Shown piece by piece: positions 18,378-26,330 of a DNA stretch of 41,218 nt. Under the pieces are notes generated by a model, which was given only the letters and a program-made list of their open reading frames with translations, had not been told where the DNA came from and did not search any database. The position numbers and the translations under genes were made by a program. The stretch covers positions 1-41,218 of the forward strand of contig NZ_QVTD01000018.1 of NCBI RefSeq assembly GCF_003429105.1. The letters run 5' to 3'. The stretch is from Peribacillus glennii (lineage in GTDB: Bacteria > Bacillota > Bacilli > Bacillales > DSM-1321). Positions within the stretch are counted from its first letter, which is position 1. Every line of letters starts with the position of its first letter.

Positions 18378-18581
18378 TTATCGTTTTAATGAAAACAGCT
18401 TTAACAATGGATGCTTATTTTTATCGGTAATCTTTAACTCATTCATTACAATTCGTTCCTCATGGTCCGTAATCCATGCCTTAAGCTCTTGTTTATCCTG
18501 GCATTGGGTATAGTATGTTTCTCCACCTTTTCCAACAGCGTTAATAACATACCTACAAGAAGAGTTCCCCATATTACCCAC
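18378..18581 (-). CDS. Small hypothetical protein
   Basis: 67-residue protein (MGNMGNSSCRYVINAVG...) with AAGGTGGG correctly spaced before the ATG and its own terminator. A TATAAT lies at 18616-18611 on the minus strand. Probably a real small cytosolic protein: the middle has a short beta-like stretch and the ELKAWITDHEERIVMNELKI region is probably helical. No family recognised. Confidence 0.6.
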   Translation of the reverse strand: MGNMGNSSCRYVINAVGKGGETYYTQCQDKQELKAWITDHEERIVMNELKITDKNKHPLLKLFSLKR

Positions 18582-18801
18582 CTTTTTATATTGTCATCAA
18601 AGCTTTATCCATTATAACAAGATTGAACAGGAATTCCACCCTTTTTTAGTATGTTTTTTAAAAAAAAATTAATGCCTTAAGCCTCAAATCCCTTCGCAAA
18701 TTTGTAACATTATAAACTTCTTTTTACATCACTAAAATAGTAGCTTAATATCTTTTCTTATAGTTGTTGATAGTTCAAATAATAATTGGAGGGGAAAGAC
18801 A

Positions 18802-19651
18802 TTGAGCAAAATGGGTATAAAAATTGCTGGGATTACTCTTGCCGGCGCATTAGCTATTTCATAGTTAGGTTTTGCTGGACAGAAAGAAGAGGCCAAAGCT
18901 GATGATAAGAAGAAACAGCCTACAAACGTCATCATGATGGTTATGGATGGAACAAGCGCAGGTGCTACAACCATTGCCAGATGGTATAAAGGCGGAAATC
19001 TTTCGATGGACCAGATGATGGCTGGCGGAGATAGAACGTATTCTGCTGAATCAGCGATCACAGATTCAGCACCGGCGGCAACCGCCCTGGCTACAGGGAA
19101 CAAATCGAACGATAAATATGTTGCTTAAAGAGGTGGCAGGCCTTTATGGATTGGATGACTTAACAGCAGAAGAAGAAGCGAAATTAAAAGAATTTGCGAA
19201 CCTAGAGCCTGCCAAGCTTCAAGCTGATATGGTTAAAATGCTTGCAAACCGTGCAAACCTCGGTTTTACAACGGGGGATCACTGGGGAAGACATATTCCT
19301 ATATTCTTTTGGACCGCAAAGACCGTTTGGTTTAGTTGAAAACACGGATCTTCCTAAAAAATGGCGAAATTCATGAGCTTTGATTTAGGACAAATGACAA
19401 ATAAGCTTTATATCAATGCGAAAGACGCATTCGTGAAAAAAGGATTCAAGACGACAATTGATGTAACGGACGCTAACAACCCTGTATTCCTGGCTGAAAA
19501 AGAAAGCCAACGCATTGAACTTCCAGCGAATAAGAACATTGTCATCCAAAAATCAAGCAAATCTTTGACACACAAAGAAGTGAAGGGAATCCATGTATGC
19601 AATGGAAAAGAATTCCATATTAACGAAAGTGTATTGAAAATAGTAAAATAA
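18802..19651 (+). pseudogene. Alkaline phosphatase (PhoA family), internally deleted
   Basis: Starts at TTG 18802 after GGAGGGG. It encodes a signal peptide interrupted by TAG (18862), then PTNVIMMVMDGTSAGATTIARWYKGG and the active-site region ESAITDSAPAATALATGNKSND with the catalytic Ser motif D-S-A, and stops at 19128. About 250 residues are absent. Homology resumes in another frame with KEVAGLYGLDDLTAEE and GFTTGDHWGRHIPI (the usual G-H-T-G-E-D-x-P, eroded). After a further frameshift it continues RPFGLVENTDLPKKMAKFMSFDL to the stop at 19651. Stop, large deletion and frameshifts show it is non-functional. Confidence 0.85.
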
Positions 19652-19662
19652 TCTCATTACAA

Positions 19663-19698
19663 AGTCCTCTGTCAAATCGGCAGAGGGCTTCTTTTCTC
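19663..19698 (+). terminator. Terminator after the phosphatase remnant
   Basis: AGTCCTCTG/CAGAGGGCT stem (one G-U pair), 9-nt loop, TCTTTTCT tail. Confidence 0.78.
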
Positions 19699-19751
19699 GA
19701 GAATAATTTTTATCGGCCTCCATATATTAACGAAAATGGAGGTGATTCATC

Positions 19752-19907
19752 ATGGGTAAGGATGAGAAGTTTTTAGAGGAAACACAAAGAAATCAACAAG
19801 CTACAGGACATGAAAAGGGGAACAATCGCGGCCAAAGCCATGGTACACCCGACCCGCGCGGGAGATACGGGCAACAAATTGACTCAGATATTACGGAATA
19901 TGAATGA
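19752..19907 (+). CDS. Small hydrophilic protein, possibly spore-associated
   Basis: 51-residue protein MGKDEKFLEETQRNQQATG... ending DSDITEYE, preceded by a perfect GGAGGTGATT ribosome binding site. Very rich in Gly, Gln, Asn and charged residues, with no hydrophobic core, and a HGTPDPRGRYGQQ segment. That composition is typical of minor small acid-soluble spore proteins, but I cannot assign a named family. Confidence 0.65.
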   Translation: MGKDEKFLEETQRNQQATGHEKGNNRGQSHGTPDPRGRYGQQIDSDITEYE

Positions 19908-19950
19908 AAACGCTATTAACTTAGATTTTTCAATGAAAATAAAACCCGTT

Positions 19951-20006
19951 GTTAGTCAATCGTTTGATTAAAATCGTTGCTTATTAATCAAACGATTGAT
20001 TAAAAG
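19951..20006. repeat. Nested palindrome between convergent genes
   Basis: A perfect 15-bp inverted repeat TCAATCGTTTGATTA (19956-19970) / TAATCAAACGATTGA (19985-19999) with a 14-nt loop. Each arm is itself operator-like: the right arm reads TTAATCAA-ACGA-TTGATTAA (19984-20003), with perfect 8-bp half-sites. It has no adjacent T-run on either strand, so it is not a typical terminator. Confidence 0.7.
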
Positions 20007-20016
20007 GTTCTACAGG

Positions 20017-20625
20017 TTAAGACTTTCTTTTTTTGCGGATAAATAACACAACAAACACAATAATGCCGATTCCAATTAGGGCATAGGCGATATTTGAGTA
20101 AATGTCCATAAAGTGGGTAATGTCTTCCCATGATTCACCCAGAGCGGCACCGACGCTTACGAGGATGATATTCCATATTAGCGTCCCGATCGTGGTAAAA
20201 AGGAGAAAGAGCAGGAATTTCATATTTGACATCCCCGCGGGAATGGAAATAAGGCTTCTGATGAGCGGGATCATCCGGCAAAAAAGCACGGTCCAGTATC
20301 CATATTTGTCAAACCAGGCATCCGCTTTATGGATGTCCTTTTTTGTTATCCGCAGGATATGGCCCCAACGGTCCACGATTTTCTCCAGTCTTTCCACATC
20401 AAGGAGAAGGCCAATTCCATACAATACAATCGCACCGACGACAGACCCGGCTGTTGCTGCTGCGATGACTCCCGGAACGGTGAGATCCGAATAGGTAGTC
20501 ATGAATCCCCCAAAAGGGAGAATTACTTCAGAAGGGATAGGGGGGAACACGTTCTCCAGCGCAATCATTAAAAAAATGCCCAAATACCCAAATTGTTCCA
20601 TAAAGTCCGTAATCCAATTTTGCAT
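20017..20625 (-). CDS. DedA-family membrane protein
   Basis: 202-residue integral membrane protein of the DedA (SNARE-associated/VTT) family; some members, such as Bacillus UptA, recycle undecaprenyl phosphate or flip phospholipids. Seen here: the family's E-N-x-F-P-P-I-P-S-E-V-I-L-P motif (about 21-34), GSVVGAIVLYGIG, the F-C-R-M-I-P-L-I-R-S-L-I-S-I-P-A-G re-entrant motif with its conserved Arg residues, a late helix FTTIGTLIWNIILV, and a basic tail RKKRKS. GGAGGT before the ATG at 20625 favours this start (MQNWITDF) over upstream in-frame codons. Specific substrate unknown. Confidence 0.92.
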   Translation of the reverse strand: MQNWITDFMEQFGYLGIFLMIALENVFPPIPSEVILPFGGFMTTYSDLTVPGVIAAATAGSVVGAIVLYGIGLLLDVERLEKIVDRWGHILRITKKDIHKADAWFDKYGYWTVLFCRMIPLIRSLISIPAGMSNMKFLLFLLFTTIGTLIWNIILVSVGAALGESWEDITHFMDIYSNIAYALIGIGIIVFVVLFIRKKRKS

Positions 20626-20732
20626 GTTTACCTCCGAAATTTGTGTTCTAATTATGATCATCTTAATTATATCAAAGTCCCGCGTCAAAAAAATCTAACC
20701 ATGTCCGTTGATATCCATTTGTGCTGAATGTA

Positions 20733-20783
20733 AAAAACACCTGCAGAATCATACTGGTTGGGTACAATCCATGAGGTGTTTTT
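20733..20783. terminator. Hairpin between dedA and the SASP gene
   Basis: 10-bp stem AAAAACACCT/AGGTGTTTTT with a 31-nt loop. T-rich on the minus strand, 6 nt past the SASP stop. Confidence 0.72.
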
Positions 20784-20788
20784 GGCTA

Positions 20789-21043
20789 TTACTTTTTATT
20801 TAAGCTTTCCTGGGCCATTCTGATAAGTTCCTTTACCATGTCGCCTCCCAATCTGCCGCCGACCTTTCCTGCCTGGCGGGGTGTGAGATGCCCGTTATAG
20901 CCTTCCTTTAACGGGACACCTGCTTCTTCGGCAGCCTCGAATTTGGCGTTTTCCGGGTTTTGCACGTTGGCAACTTTCGCTTTCAGTTGATCTAACGCAT
21001 TTCTTGCTTCGGGAACAAGGATTCTATTTCTTCGTCTTGCCAT
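20789..21043 (-). CDS. Alpha/beta-type small acid-soluble spore protein
   Basis: Spore-core DNA-binding protein of 84 residues that coats DNA and protects it from UV and heat, then is degraded at germination by the GPR protease. Family signatures: NALDQLKAKVANVQ-like first helix, the KFEAAEEAGVPL stretch holding the GPR cleavage region, and NGHLTPRQAGKVGGRLGGDMVKELI covering the second helix. The N-terminus (MARRRNRILVPEA) is longer and more basic than in SspA/SspB. GGAGGG precedes the start. Probably transcribed in the forespore by SigG; I could not name a SigG promoter with confidence. Confidence 0.93.
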   Translation of the reverse strand: MARRRNRILVPEARNALDQLKAKVANVQNPENAKFEAAEEAGVPLKEGYNGHLTPRQAGKVGGRLGGDMVKELIRMAQESLNKK

Positions 21044-21303
21044 TTTACTCCCTCCTTAACATTAGTCTTAGATAAGTGACATGAAAAAATGCATACAGGG
21101 GGCCGGGTACGGCAAGTAATAAAATTTGTCTTCCATCCCTTTTGGGAACCGGATAAAGTGGGGCAACAAGGCTGTAATTAAATTAGTTTGATTTGCGCTG
21201 TATTATTGAATGAACGCAGTGAGCAACAGGGACGATCTGACAAAGACAAGAGACCTGGATCACTTATTGTGGTTTTGCTCTTTGCAAGATAGGGAAGTTT
21301 CCG

Positions 21304-21340
21304 CAAAAAAAAATGGCCAGCTTCAGCTGGCCGTTTTTTT
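21304..21340. terminator. Bidirectional terminator before the YhfH-like cluster
   Basis: TGGCCAGC/GCTGGCC stem, TTCA loop, flanked by A-run and TTTTTTT. It ends the minus-strand YhfH-like transcripts 5 nt after the stop. The rest of 21044-21303 holds nothing recognisable. Confidence 0.88.
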
Positions 21341-21344
21341 GTCA

Positions 21345-21482
21345 CTATTCATCTATTTTTGAAAGGCAGCGGTCACATTCCATTAAATAAGATTCCGCTT
21401 GTTCCACGATGCTGTCCCCGCATTCTGTACATTGTTTCGGCGGCAAACTCCTGAAGAATTCAACTGGACTGATCATTTGCAT
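21345..21482 (-). CDS. YhfH-like zinc-ribbon mini-protein, copy A
   Basis: 45-residue protein MQMISPVEFFRSLPPKQC... with two Cys pairs: C-T-E-C (18-21) and C-D-R-C (36-39), a likely zinc site. The EFFRxLPPKxCxECG start and the later CxxC resemble B. subtilis YhfH, whose function is not known. GGAGG is 8 nt before the ATG. It is the last of three near-identical tandem genes and differs from copies B and C at only a few residues (ends SKIDE). A paired TTATAATACAGT-like motif lies upstream (21501-21543). Confidence 0.85.
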   Translation of the reverse strand: MQMISPVEFFRSLPPKQCTECGDSIVEQAESYLMECDRCLSKIDE

Positions 21483-21500
21483 ATCATTTTCCTCCTTTAA

Positions 21501-21543
21501 TTACAATACAGTTTAGTTTATTTGTTCGTTGTTATATGACAGA
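21501..21543 (-). promoter_or_regulatory. Paired upstream motif of YhfH-like copy A
   Basis: Plus-strand TTACAATACAGT (21501-21512) and TTATATGACAGA (21532-21543), starts 31 bp apart. Same arrangement as upstream of copies B and C. Confidence 0.5.
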
Positions 21544-21558
21544 AAGTGCGCAGTGATG

Positions 21559-21696
21559 CTATTCATCCTTTTTAGAAAGACAGCGGTCGCATTCCAATAA
21601 GTAAGATTCCGCCTGTTCCACGATGTTATCTCCGCATTCCGTACATTGTTTCGGTGGCAAGCTCTTAAAAAACTGAACTGGGCTAATCATTTGCAT
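21559..21696 (-). CDS. YhfH-like zinc-ribbon mini-protein, copy B
   Basis: 45 residues, MQMISPVQFFKSLPPKQC..., same two Cys pairs (18/21, 36/39) as its neighbours. Differences from copy A: Gln8, Lys11, Asn24, Leu34 and Lys43. It has its own GGAGG site and its own copy of the paired upstream motif (21713-21754). Middle member of the tandem triplet, 76 nt from copy A. Changes are conservative and all Cys are kept, so it is under selection rather than decaying. Confidence 0.85.
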   Translation of the reverse strand: MQMISPVQFFKSLPPKQCTECGDNIVEQAESYLLECDRCLSKKDE

Positions 21697-21712
21697 ATCA
21701 TTTTCCTCCTTA

Positions 21713-21754
21713 TTATATTACACAATTATTTAAAACTATATGTTATAGTACAGT
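21713..21754 (-). promoter_or_regulatory. Paired upstream motif of YhfH-like copy B
   Basis: Plus-strand TTATATTACACA (21713-21724) and TTATAGTACAGT (21743-21754), starts 30 bp apart. Confidence 0.5.
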
Positions 21755-21767
21755 GTACACATAAAAA

Positions 21768-21905
21768 TTATTCATCTTTTTTGGATAAGCAGCGATCACA
21801 TTCCATCAAGTAAGATTCTGCCTGTTCTACGATGCTGTCCCCGCATTCCGTACATAGCTTTGGTGGCAGGCTCCTAAAAAATTCTACCGGACTGATGATT
21901 TGCAT
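21768..21905 (-). CDS. YhfH-like zinc-ribbon mini-protein, copy C
   Basis: 45 residues, MQIISPVEFFRSLPPKLC..., ending SKKDE, with Cys pairs at 18/21 and 36/39. AAGGAGGA lies before the ATG. Upstream, on the coding strand, ACTGTATTATAA occurs twice exactly 30 bp apart (plus-strand 21921-21932 and 21951-21962). First gene of the tandem set; TAA stop, where A and B have TAG. Confidence 0.85.
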   Translation of the reverse strand: MQIISPVEFFRSLPPKLCTECGDSIVEQAESYLMECDRCLSKKDE

Positions 21906-21920
21906 GGTTTATCCTCCTTT

Positions 21921-21962
21921 TTATAATACAGTTTATGTTTCGTTTACTTGTTATAATACAGT
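21921..21962 (-). promoter_or_regulatory. Paired upstream motif of YhfH-like copy C
   Basis: Two exact copies of TTATAATACAGT (coding strand ACTGTATTATAA) at 21921-21932 and 21951-21962, 30 bp start to start. One or both may hold a -10 box (TATTAT or TATAAC on the coding strand); an activator or repressor direct repeat is equally possible. Confidence 0.55.
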
Positions 21963-22118
21963 ATATACCCGATCGCAGAAAATGTATAGGTAAAAATCAG
22001 AAAAATATAAAAATTATTAAAAAATTTTCTCCATTCCTGGTTTTGTTTAAGATCCGGCATAAACAGGGTATTTGCCTGTAATAAAACGTAATTGCATATT
22101 AGTATGGGGGAATTTAAC

Positions 22119-23003
22119 GTGACAAAAGCCATGATTATAATAAATCCATCTTCAGGAAAGGAAAGGGCACTGGGAATTCTTCCAGGGCTCCTTCAAATTG
22201 CACGCAATTTGTACGATGACGTTCCTGTTCGGGAAACAGAAAAAGAGGGGGATGCTGCAGAGTTCGCCAGGGAGGCTTGCGCATTAGGCTATGATGCAGT
22301 CCTTTCAATAGGGGGAGACGGTACCATCAGTGAAACGATAAACGGGATGGCGGAACAAGCACACCGCCCACATCTTGGAATCATACCGATGGGGACAGTG
22401 AATGATTTTGCAAGGGCATTGAAAATCCCGTTAGAGCCTGAACGAGCGTTGGAAATACTATCGAGCCGGCACACCATACCGGTTGATATCGGTAAAATCA
22501 ATGACCGCTATTTTATGAATGTTCTGGCTGCAGGTGCAATAGCCGAAGCAACTTATGCTGTCTCTCCACAGCAGAAAACAATGCTAGGCTCCTTTGCCTA
22601 CTTTTTAGAAGGAATAAAAACCATCATCAGTAAGACACCGTTTAAACTCACCGTGGAACACGACGGAGGAAAGTGGGTCGGAAAAGCCTATCTTATAGTC
22701 TCGGCACTGACCAATTCTGTAGGAGGCTTTGAAGCACTTGCTCCTGATGCCCGGGTGGGTGATGGAAAAATCCATACATTTGTCATGAAAGATTTTTCTT
22801 TAACGCAAATTATGAAAATTATTCCCATGCTCTTAACAGGTGAGCTGCAGGAACATGAACAGGTGGAATATATTTGTTCATCCACGATAAAGGTTTCGGC
22901 CACAGAGGACCTGGTCGCGAATATTGACGGGGACGAAGGGGAACCCCTCCCATTTACTGCCCGGGTATTAAAGCAGCATTTGCGTGTATTTGTCCCGGAC
23001 TAA
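22119..23003 (+). CDS. Diacylglycerol/lipid kinase family protein (YegS/BmrU-like)
   Basis: Cytosolic lipid kinase of 294 residues that would phosphorylate diacylglycerol or a related lipid with ATP. The N-terminal catalytic domain shows I-I-I-N-P-S-S-G-K near the start, the nucleotide loop SIGGDGTISETINGM, and G-I-I-P-M-G-T-V-N-D-F-A-R. The C-terminal beta-rich domain has GGFEALAPDARVGDGKIHTFV and the metal/lipid motif NIDGDEGEP. Start: an in-frame TTG at 22092 exists, but GTG at 22119 with GGGGG eight bases upstream is the better fit. More like YtlR/BmrU than essential DgkB. Confidence 0.88.
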   Translation: MTKAMIIINPSSGKERALGILPGLLQIARNLYDDVPVRETEKEGDAAEFAREACALGYDAVLSIGGDGTISETINGMAEQAHRPHLGIIPMGTVNDFARALKIPLEPERALEILSSRHTIPVDIGKINDRYFMNVLAAGAIAEATYAVSPQQKTMLGSFAYFLEGIKTIISKTPFKLTVEHDGGKWVGKAYLIVSALTNSVGGFEALAPDARVGDGKIHTFVMKDFSLTQIMKIIPMLLTGELQEHEQVEYICSSTIKVSATEDLVANIDGDEGEPLPFTARVLKQHLRVFVPD

Positions 23004-23016
23004 TTTTCGGAATGGG

Positions 23017-23056
23017 AAGCTGTTTTTCCTGATAATAGGGAAGGCAGCTTTTTTTT
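23017..23056 (+). terminator. Terminator after the lipid kinase gene
   Basis: Interrupted stem AAGCTG..TTTTCCT/AGGGAA..CAGCTT followed by TTTTTTT. Confidence 0.8.
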
Positions 23057-23213
23057 GGCAGGTGATTGTAATATTGGCATGTGAGGCGAATTTTTTTGCA
23101 ACATGATGATAAGAAATATGTTATAATGTTTGTTCGTAAGAGAAAAGTGAATACTAGAACCATCTTCTAATCCTTTATATCTTGCAAATATAAAATCAAA
23201 GGTGGTCATCAAC

Positions 23214-24179
23214 ATGACAGAAAATAAACCATACAGAGTATTGCTCTATTATCATTATGTTACTCTTGAGAATTTTGCAGAATTTGCAAACGAACATCGC
23301 GAATTCTGCAATGAGTTAGGATTGAAAGGACGTATCCTGGTAGCCTCTGAAGGGATTAATGGTACGGTTTCCGGAACGATAGAGCAGACTGATCAATATA
23401 TGAAAGCCATGAAAGAAGATCCACGTTTTTCTGATATGGTCTTTAAAATTGACGAAGCGGATGGACATGCTTTCAAGAAAATGAAAGTGCGTGCCCGTCC
23501 GGAGCTTGTCACTCTTCGTCTTGAGGATGACATTAACCCGCATGAAGTAACCGGAAAATATTTAGACCCGAAGGAATTCTTCGAACAAATGCAGGATGAG
23601 GATACAGTCGTTCTAGATGCACGAAATACCTATGAATATGATCTCGGCCATTTCAGAGGGGCAATCAGGCCCGATGTAGAAAACTTCCGGGATCTGCCGC
23701 AGTGGGTCCGTGAAAATAAAGAGATACTCGAAGGTAAAAAGATCTTAACCTATTGTACAGGCGGAATCCGTTGTGAAAAGTTCTCCGGCTGGCTTTTAAA
23801 GGAAGGCTTTGAAGATGTTTCCCAGCTTCATGGCGGAATTGCCACATACGGAAAAGACCCTGAAGTACAAGGGGAACTTTGGGATGGGCAAATGTACGTA
23901 TTCGATGAAAGGATTGCGGTCCCAATCAACAAGAAGGAACATGTGATCGTCGGACGCGATTACTTCAGCGGTGAGCCGTGTGAACGATATATAAACTGTG
24001 CAAACCCTTTTTGCAACAAGAAGATTCTCAGCACTGAGGAAAACGAGCACAAGCATTTGCGAAGCTGTTCACATGAGTGCCGTGTTCATCCAGCAAACCG
24101 ATACGTAATCGAGCATGGGCTAACAGAGGAACAGGTTGCGGAAAGACTTTCAAAGATTGGAGAATCTGCAACAGTATAA
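23214..24179 (+). CDS. trhO: Oxygen-dependent tRNA uridine(34) hydroxylase TrhO
   Basis: Rhodanese-fold enzyme that hydroxylates U34 in several tRNAs using O2, giving 5-hydroxyuridine on the way to 5-methoxyuridine. The 321-residue protein has the N-terminal ferredoxin-like UPF0176 domain ([27 protein letters not shown]), the rhodanese domain with catalytic loop [10 protein letters not shown] (about residue 180) and the C-terminal Cys-rich segment C-x5-C-x3-F-C-N-K plus CSHECR. AAGGTGG before the ATG at 23214 sets the start. TATAAT at 23122-23127 may be its -10. Stand-alone, with terminator. Confidence 0.94.
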   Translation: MTENKPYRVLLYYHYVTLENFAEFANEHREFCNELGLKGRILVASEGINGTVSGTIEQTDQYMKAMKEDPRFSDMVFKIDEADGHAFKKMKVRARPELVTLRLEDDINPHEVTGKYLDPKEFFEQMQDEDTVVLDARNTYEYDLGHFRGAIRPDVENFRDLPQWVRENKEILEGKKILTYCTGGIRCEKFSGWLLKEGFEDVSQLHGGIATYGKDPEVQGELWDGQMYVFDERIAVPINKKEHVIVGRDYFSGEPCERYINCANPFCNKKILSTEENEHKHLRSCSHECRVHPANRYVIEHGLTEEQVAERLSKIGESATV

Positions 24180-24189
24180 TGCACACGTT

Positions 24190-24233
24190 AAAACACCTTT
24201 AGACCCGAACCAGGGGGCTAAAGGTGTTTTTTT
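24190..24233. terminator. Bidirectional terminator between trhO and the STAS gene
   Basis: 13-bp perfect stem AAAACACCTTTAG/CTAAAGGTGTTTT with a 15-nt loop and T-run. Confidence 0.92.
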
Positions 24234-24244
24234 ATGGAGAAAAG

Positions 24245-25282
24245 CTATACGATTTTCCTTCCTTCTTGAGCCAAAGCATAGTAAATGCCATGTTGAAGGG
24301 TGTTGAAGAAATTATATTTAGACAGATCATTATTTGTTTGGGCGATTGTCATTGCCAGCTCTGCAGATATGCCCACGAGTATCGTTTCCGTTCCGATAAG
24401 GGAAGCCGCGGAAGCGAGCTTGTTAATAAATGACACCGTATATTCGCTGATATGTTTATCAAGGCCTGTCAGGTCAAGGACCAAATATTTAGCCTTATAG
24501 GAAGGCAGGTTGTTCAGCGTTTTCTCGATAAGCTCATCTGACCGGTTCTCATCATATTTTCCAAGAAGGGGAACGACAACAATTCCTTCCAGGACAGGGA
24601 TGATGGGGGAAGAAATTTCTTTCACCAGATCATTAAGCTCACTTGTCCGTTCTTGTACAATCTGTTCCAGTTTGCGGATTTGTTGAGCCTCCTCACTTCT
24701 GGCCAAGTCGTGGATATTTTGCTGCACAGTCGTCTCTGAAGGGAAGAATTCATAAGTGAAAATAGTATTGTCATTTTCAAGCGAAGCCTTGCCTTGTTTG
24801 TACCAGATATTCTGGCCGAATAAACCCGACAATAATCCAGCGAAATGGCCAGGTATAAACCGGCCGTGCTGGGTTCTGCCCTGGGCCTTATTGATCTTTG
24901 ATTCCCAGCTGTCTTCAATCTGCATGGCCGCCGTTTTTTTATCAGGGTCCAGTGATGTTACCGTGAACTTTCCCCAGCCGGCTGAAGCATACGTATTGGG
25001 AATCAGCGATAAAGCTTCTGGAATGGGCAGGCTTAGGTTCTGAAAATATTCCCCGACTACCAGTCCCTGGCGGTAACCAGTTGTTTCAAGGACCAGGTTC
25101 GCTGCCTTCTCTCCGGAAATCTCTTCAATCGTGTCAAAAAAAGATTTCATCGCACTGGTAATCCAAAATAGCACGGCATCCGTATTTTCGTATTGGAACG
25201 TTCCTTTTTCCAGATTCCACGAAAAATCCAGGCCGCCAATCGTTATATTTTGCGTGTTTACAGTTTCTTCACGGTTATCCAT
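24245..25282 (-). CDS. V4R-like sensor / coiled coil / STAS protein (RsbR-like)
   Basis: 345-residue cytosolic regulator. Residues 1-185 resemble the V4R-type sensor fold (GYRQGLVVGEYF, GWGKFTVTSLD, GHFAGLLSGLFGQNIWYKQGKASLENDNTIFTYEF). A coiled coil follows at about 192-220 (EEAQQIRKLEQIVQERTSELNDL). The C-terminal STAS domain (about 222-340) begins SPIIPVLEGIVVVPLLGKYD and has YLVLDLTGLDKHISEYTVSFI. This tail matches RsbR-type stressosome co-antagonists, but the usual N-globin sensor is replaced. No RsbS/RsbT partner lies nearby. AAAGGAG precedes ATG 25282. A signalling role is inferred. Confidence 0.8.
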   Translation of the reverse strand: MDNREETVNTQNITIGGLDFSWNLEKGTFQYENTDAVLFWITSAMKSFFDTIEEISGEKAANLVLETTGYRQGLVVGEYFQNLSLPIPEALSLIPNTYASAGWGKFTVTSLDPDKKTAAMQIEDSWESKINKAQGRTQHGRFIPGHFAGLLSGLFGQNIWYKQGKASLENDNTIFTYEFFPSETTVQQNIHDLARSEEAQQIRKLEQIVQERTSELNDLVKEISSPIIPVLEGIVVVPLLGKYDENRSDELIEKTLNNLPSYKAKYLVLDLTGLDKHISEYTVSFINKLASAASLIGTETILVGISAELAMTIAQTNNDLSKYNFFNTLQHGIYYALAQEGRKIV

Positions 25283-25448
25283 GCTTCTGTTTACTCTCCT
25301 TTAGTTCTGGTCTCATAGTTATGTACTGGCAGTTTTATTAGAGTCATGTTTATTTTACCATTACTATGATACATAATGCATAAACGCGATTTCATCTACA
25401 AAATTTTAGAATTAATAGATTTATTTTAGTTTTCTGGAAATAACAATT

Positions 25449-25965
25449 TTAGGATATTCGTTAAATGATGTAAACAAGGATCATCTGCAGGAGGCCAAGA
25501 GGAGGCTTGATGGCCTAACAACCAACGTGAAAAAAATCACAGGTGATGAGATCCGCAGGCTTCTGGAAAATGGCGAGGCATCCATCGGCCTGGTTTGGTC
25601 CGGCACAGCCGATGAGAGAATAGGGGAAAATGGCGAGTTGGAATTTTTAGTTCCCAAGGAGGACTCCAATCTGTGGTTTTATAAGATGGTTCATCCCGAA
25701 AATGGCTAAGTATGTCGGTGCAGCGCATGGGTTCATCAATTTCATGCTTGATTCTAAAGTGGCCGCTCAAATCACGGAGTATGTTTGCCATTCCACCCCA
25801 AAATAAATCGGCGCTGGATTATTTGCCTGAAGAAACTGTAAAAGATACACGCTTCTATCCAACACCGGAAATGACAGAAAAGCTTGAGGTTTATGAAACC
25901 TTGGCAAGAAAAATCTGGCGAATTATAACGAACTTTTTCTTGAATTTAAAATGCATACGAAATAA
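25449..25965 (+). pseudogene. PotD remnant (spermidine/putrescine-binding protein, C-terminal half)
   Basis: Opens without a start at LGYSLNDVNKDHLQEAKRRL, a PotD core motif, continues GDEIRRLLENGEASIGLVWSG and FLVPKEDSNLWFYKMVHP, then breaks. After shifts near 25700, 25800 and 25905 the family's AKYVGAAHGFINFMLDSKVAAQITEYV, NKSALDYLPEE, FYPTPEMTEKLEVYE and KNLANYNELFLEFKMHTK follow, ending at TAA 25963-25965. The N-terminal half, signal peptide and potABC partners are absent. Confidence 0.82.
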
Positions 25966-26054
25966 GTGAAACGGTTGGGACAGGTGGCTGCAATTGTTCT
26001 GGCCGTTTTTTCCCGTTTAAAGTTGATTCCTTACCCTCTTCCCATGAACTTTCT

Positions 26055-26330
26055 TCATTTGCTCTTAATCCCGATCAGGATAAGGGCGACACCTGAGAAG
26101 ATGCATGCAATTTTAAAGAATGATAGTTTTTCCGAAACTCCAAAAAGCCCCACTGTTGTTGTAGTAATAAGGATGATAGGGCCTACAAGGGCCAGTGAGC
26201 TGTTAATGATGAGAGCTTTTTCGATATCGTTCATCCTGAGCATCAAGAATCCGGCAAAGACTTCAATACTGCCGGAAAGCAAACGCAACAATGCCATAAT
26301 TAATACTGCCTTTTCTATCACTGTAAACAT
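26055..26330 (-). CDS. yqhV: YqhV-family membrane protein (DUF2619)
   Basis: 91-residue membrane protein with three predicted helices, similar throughout to B. subtilis YqhV: VIEKAVLIMALLRLLSGSIEV, LRMNDIEKALIINSSLALVGPIILI and TTTVGLFG. In B. subtilis yqhV sits by the spoIIIA operon and is regarded as sporulation-associated; here it lies alone, away from spoIIIA. AGGAGGT before the ATG confirms the start. Molecular function unknown. Confidence 0.85.
   Translation of the reverse strand: MFTVIEKAVLIMALLRLLSGSIEVFAGFLMLRMNDIEKALIINSSLALVGPIILITTTTVGLFGVSEKLSFFKIACIFSGVALILIGIKSK

Noticed and set aside
21345..21962. The repeated units considered as a CRISPR array or satellite
   Set aside because: The repeats are 138-bp coding genes with ribosome binding sites and synonymous differences, not short identical repeats with unique spacers.
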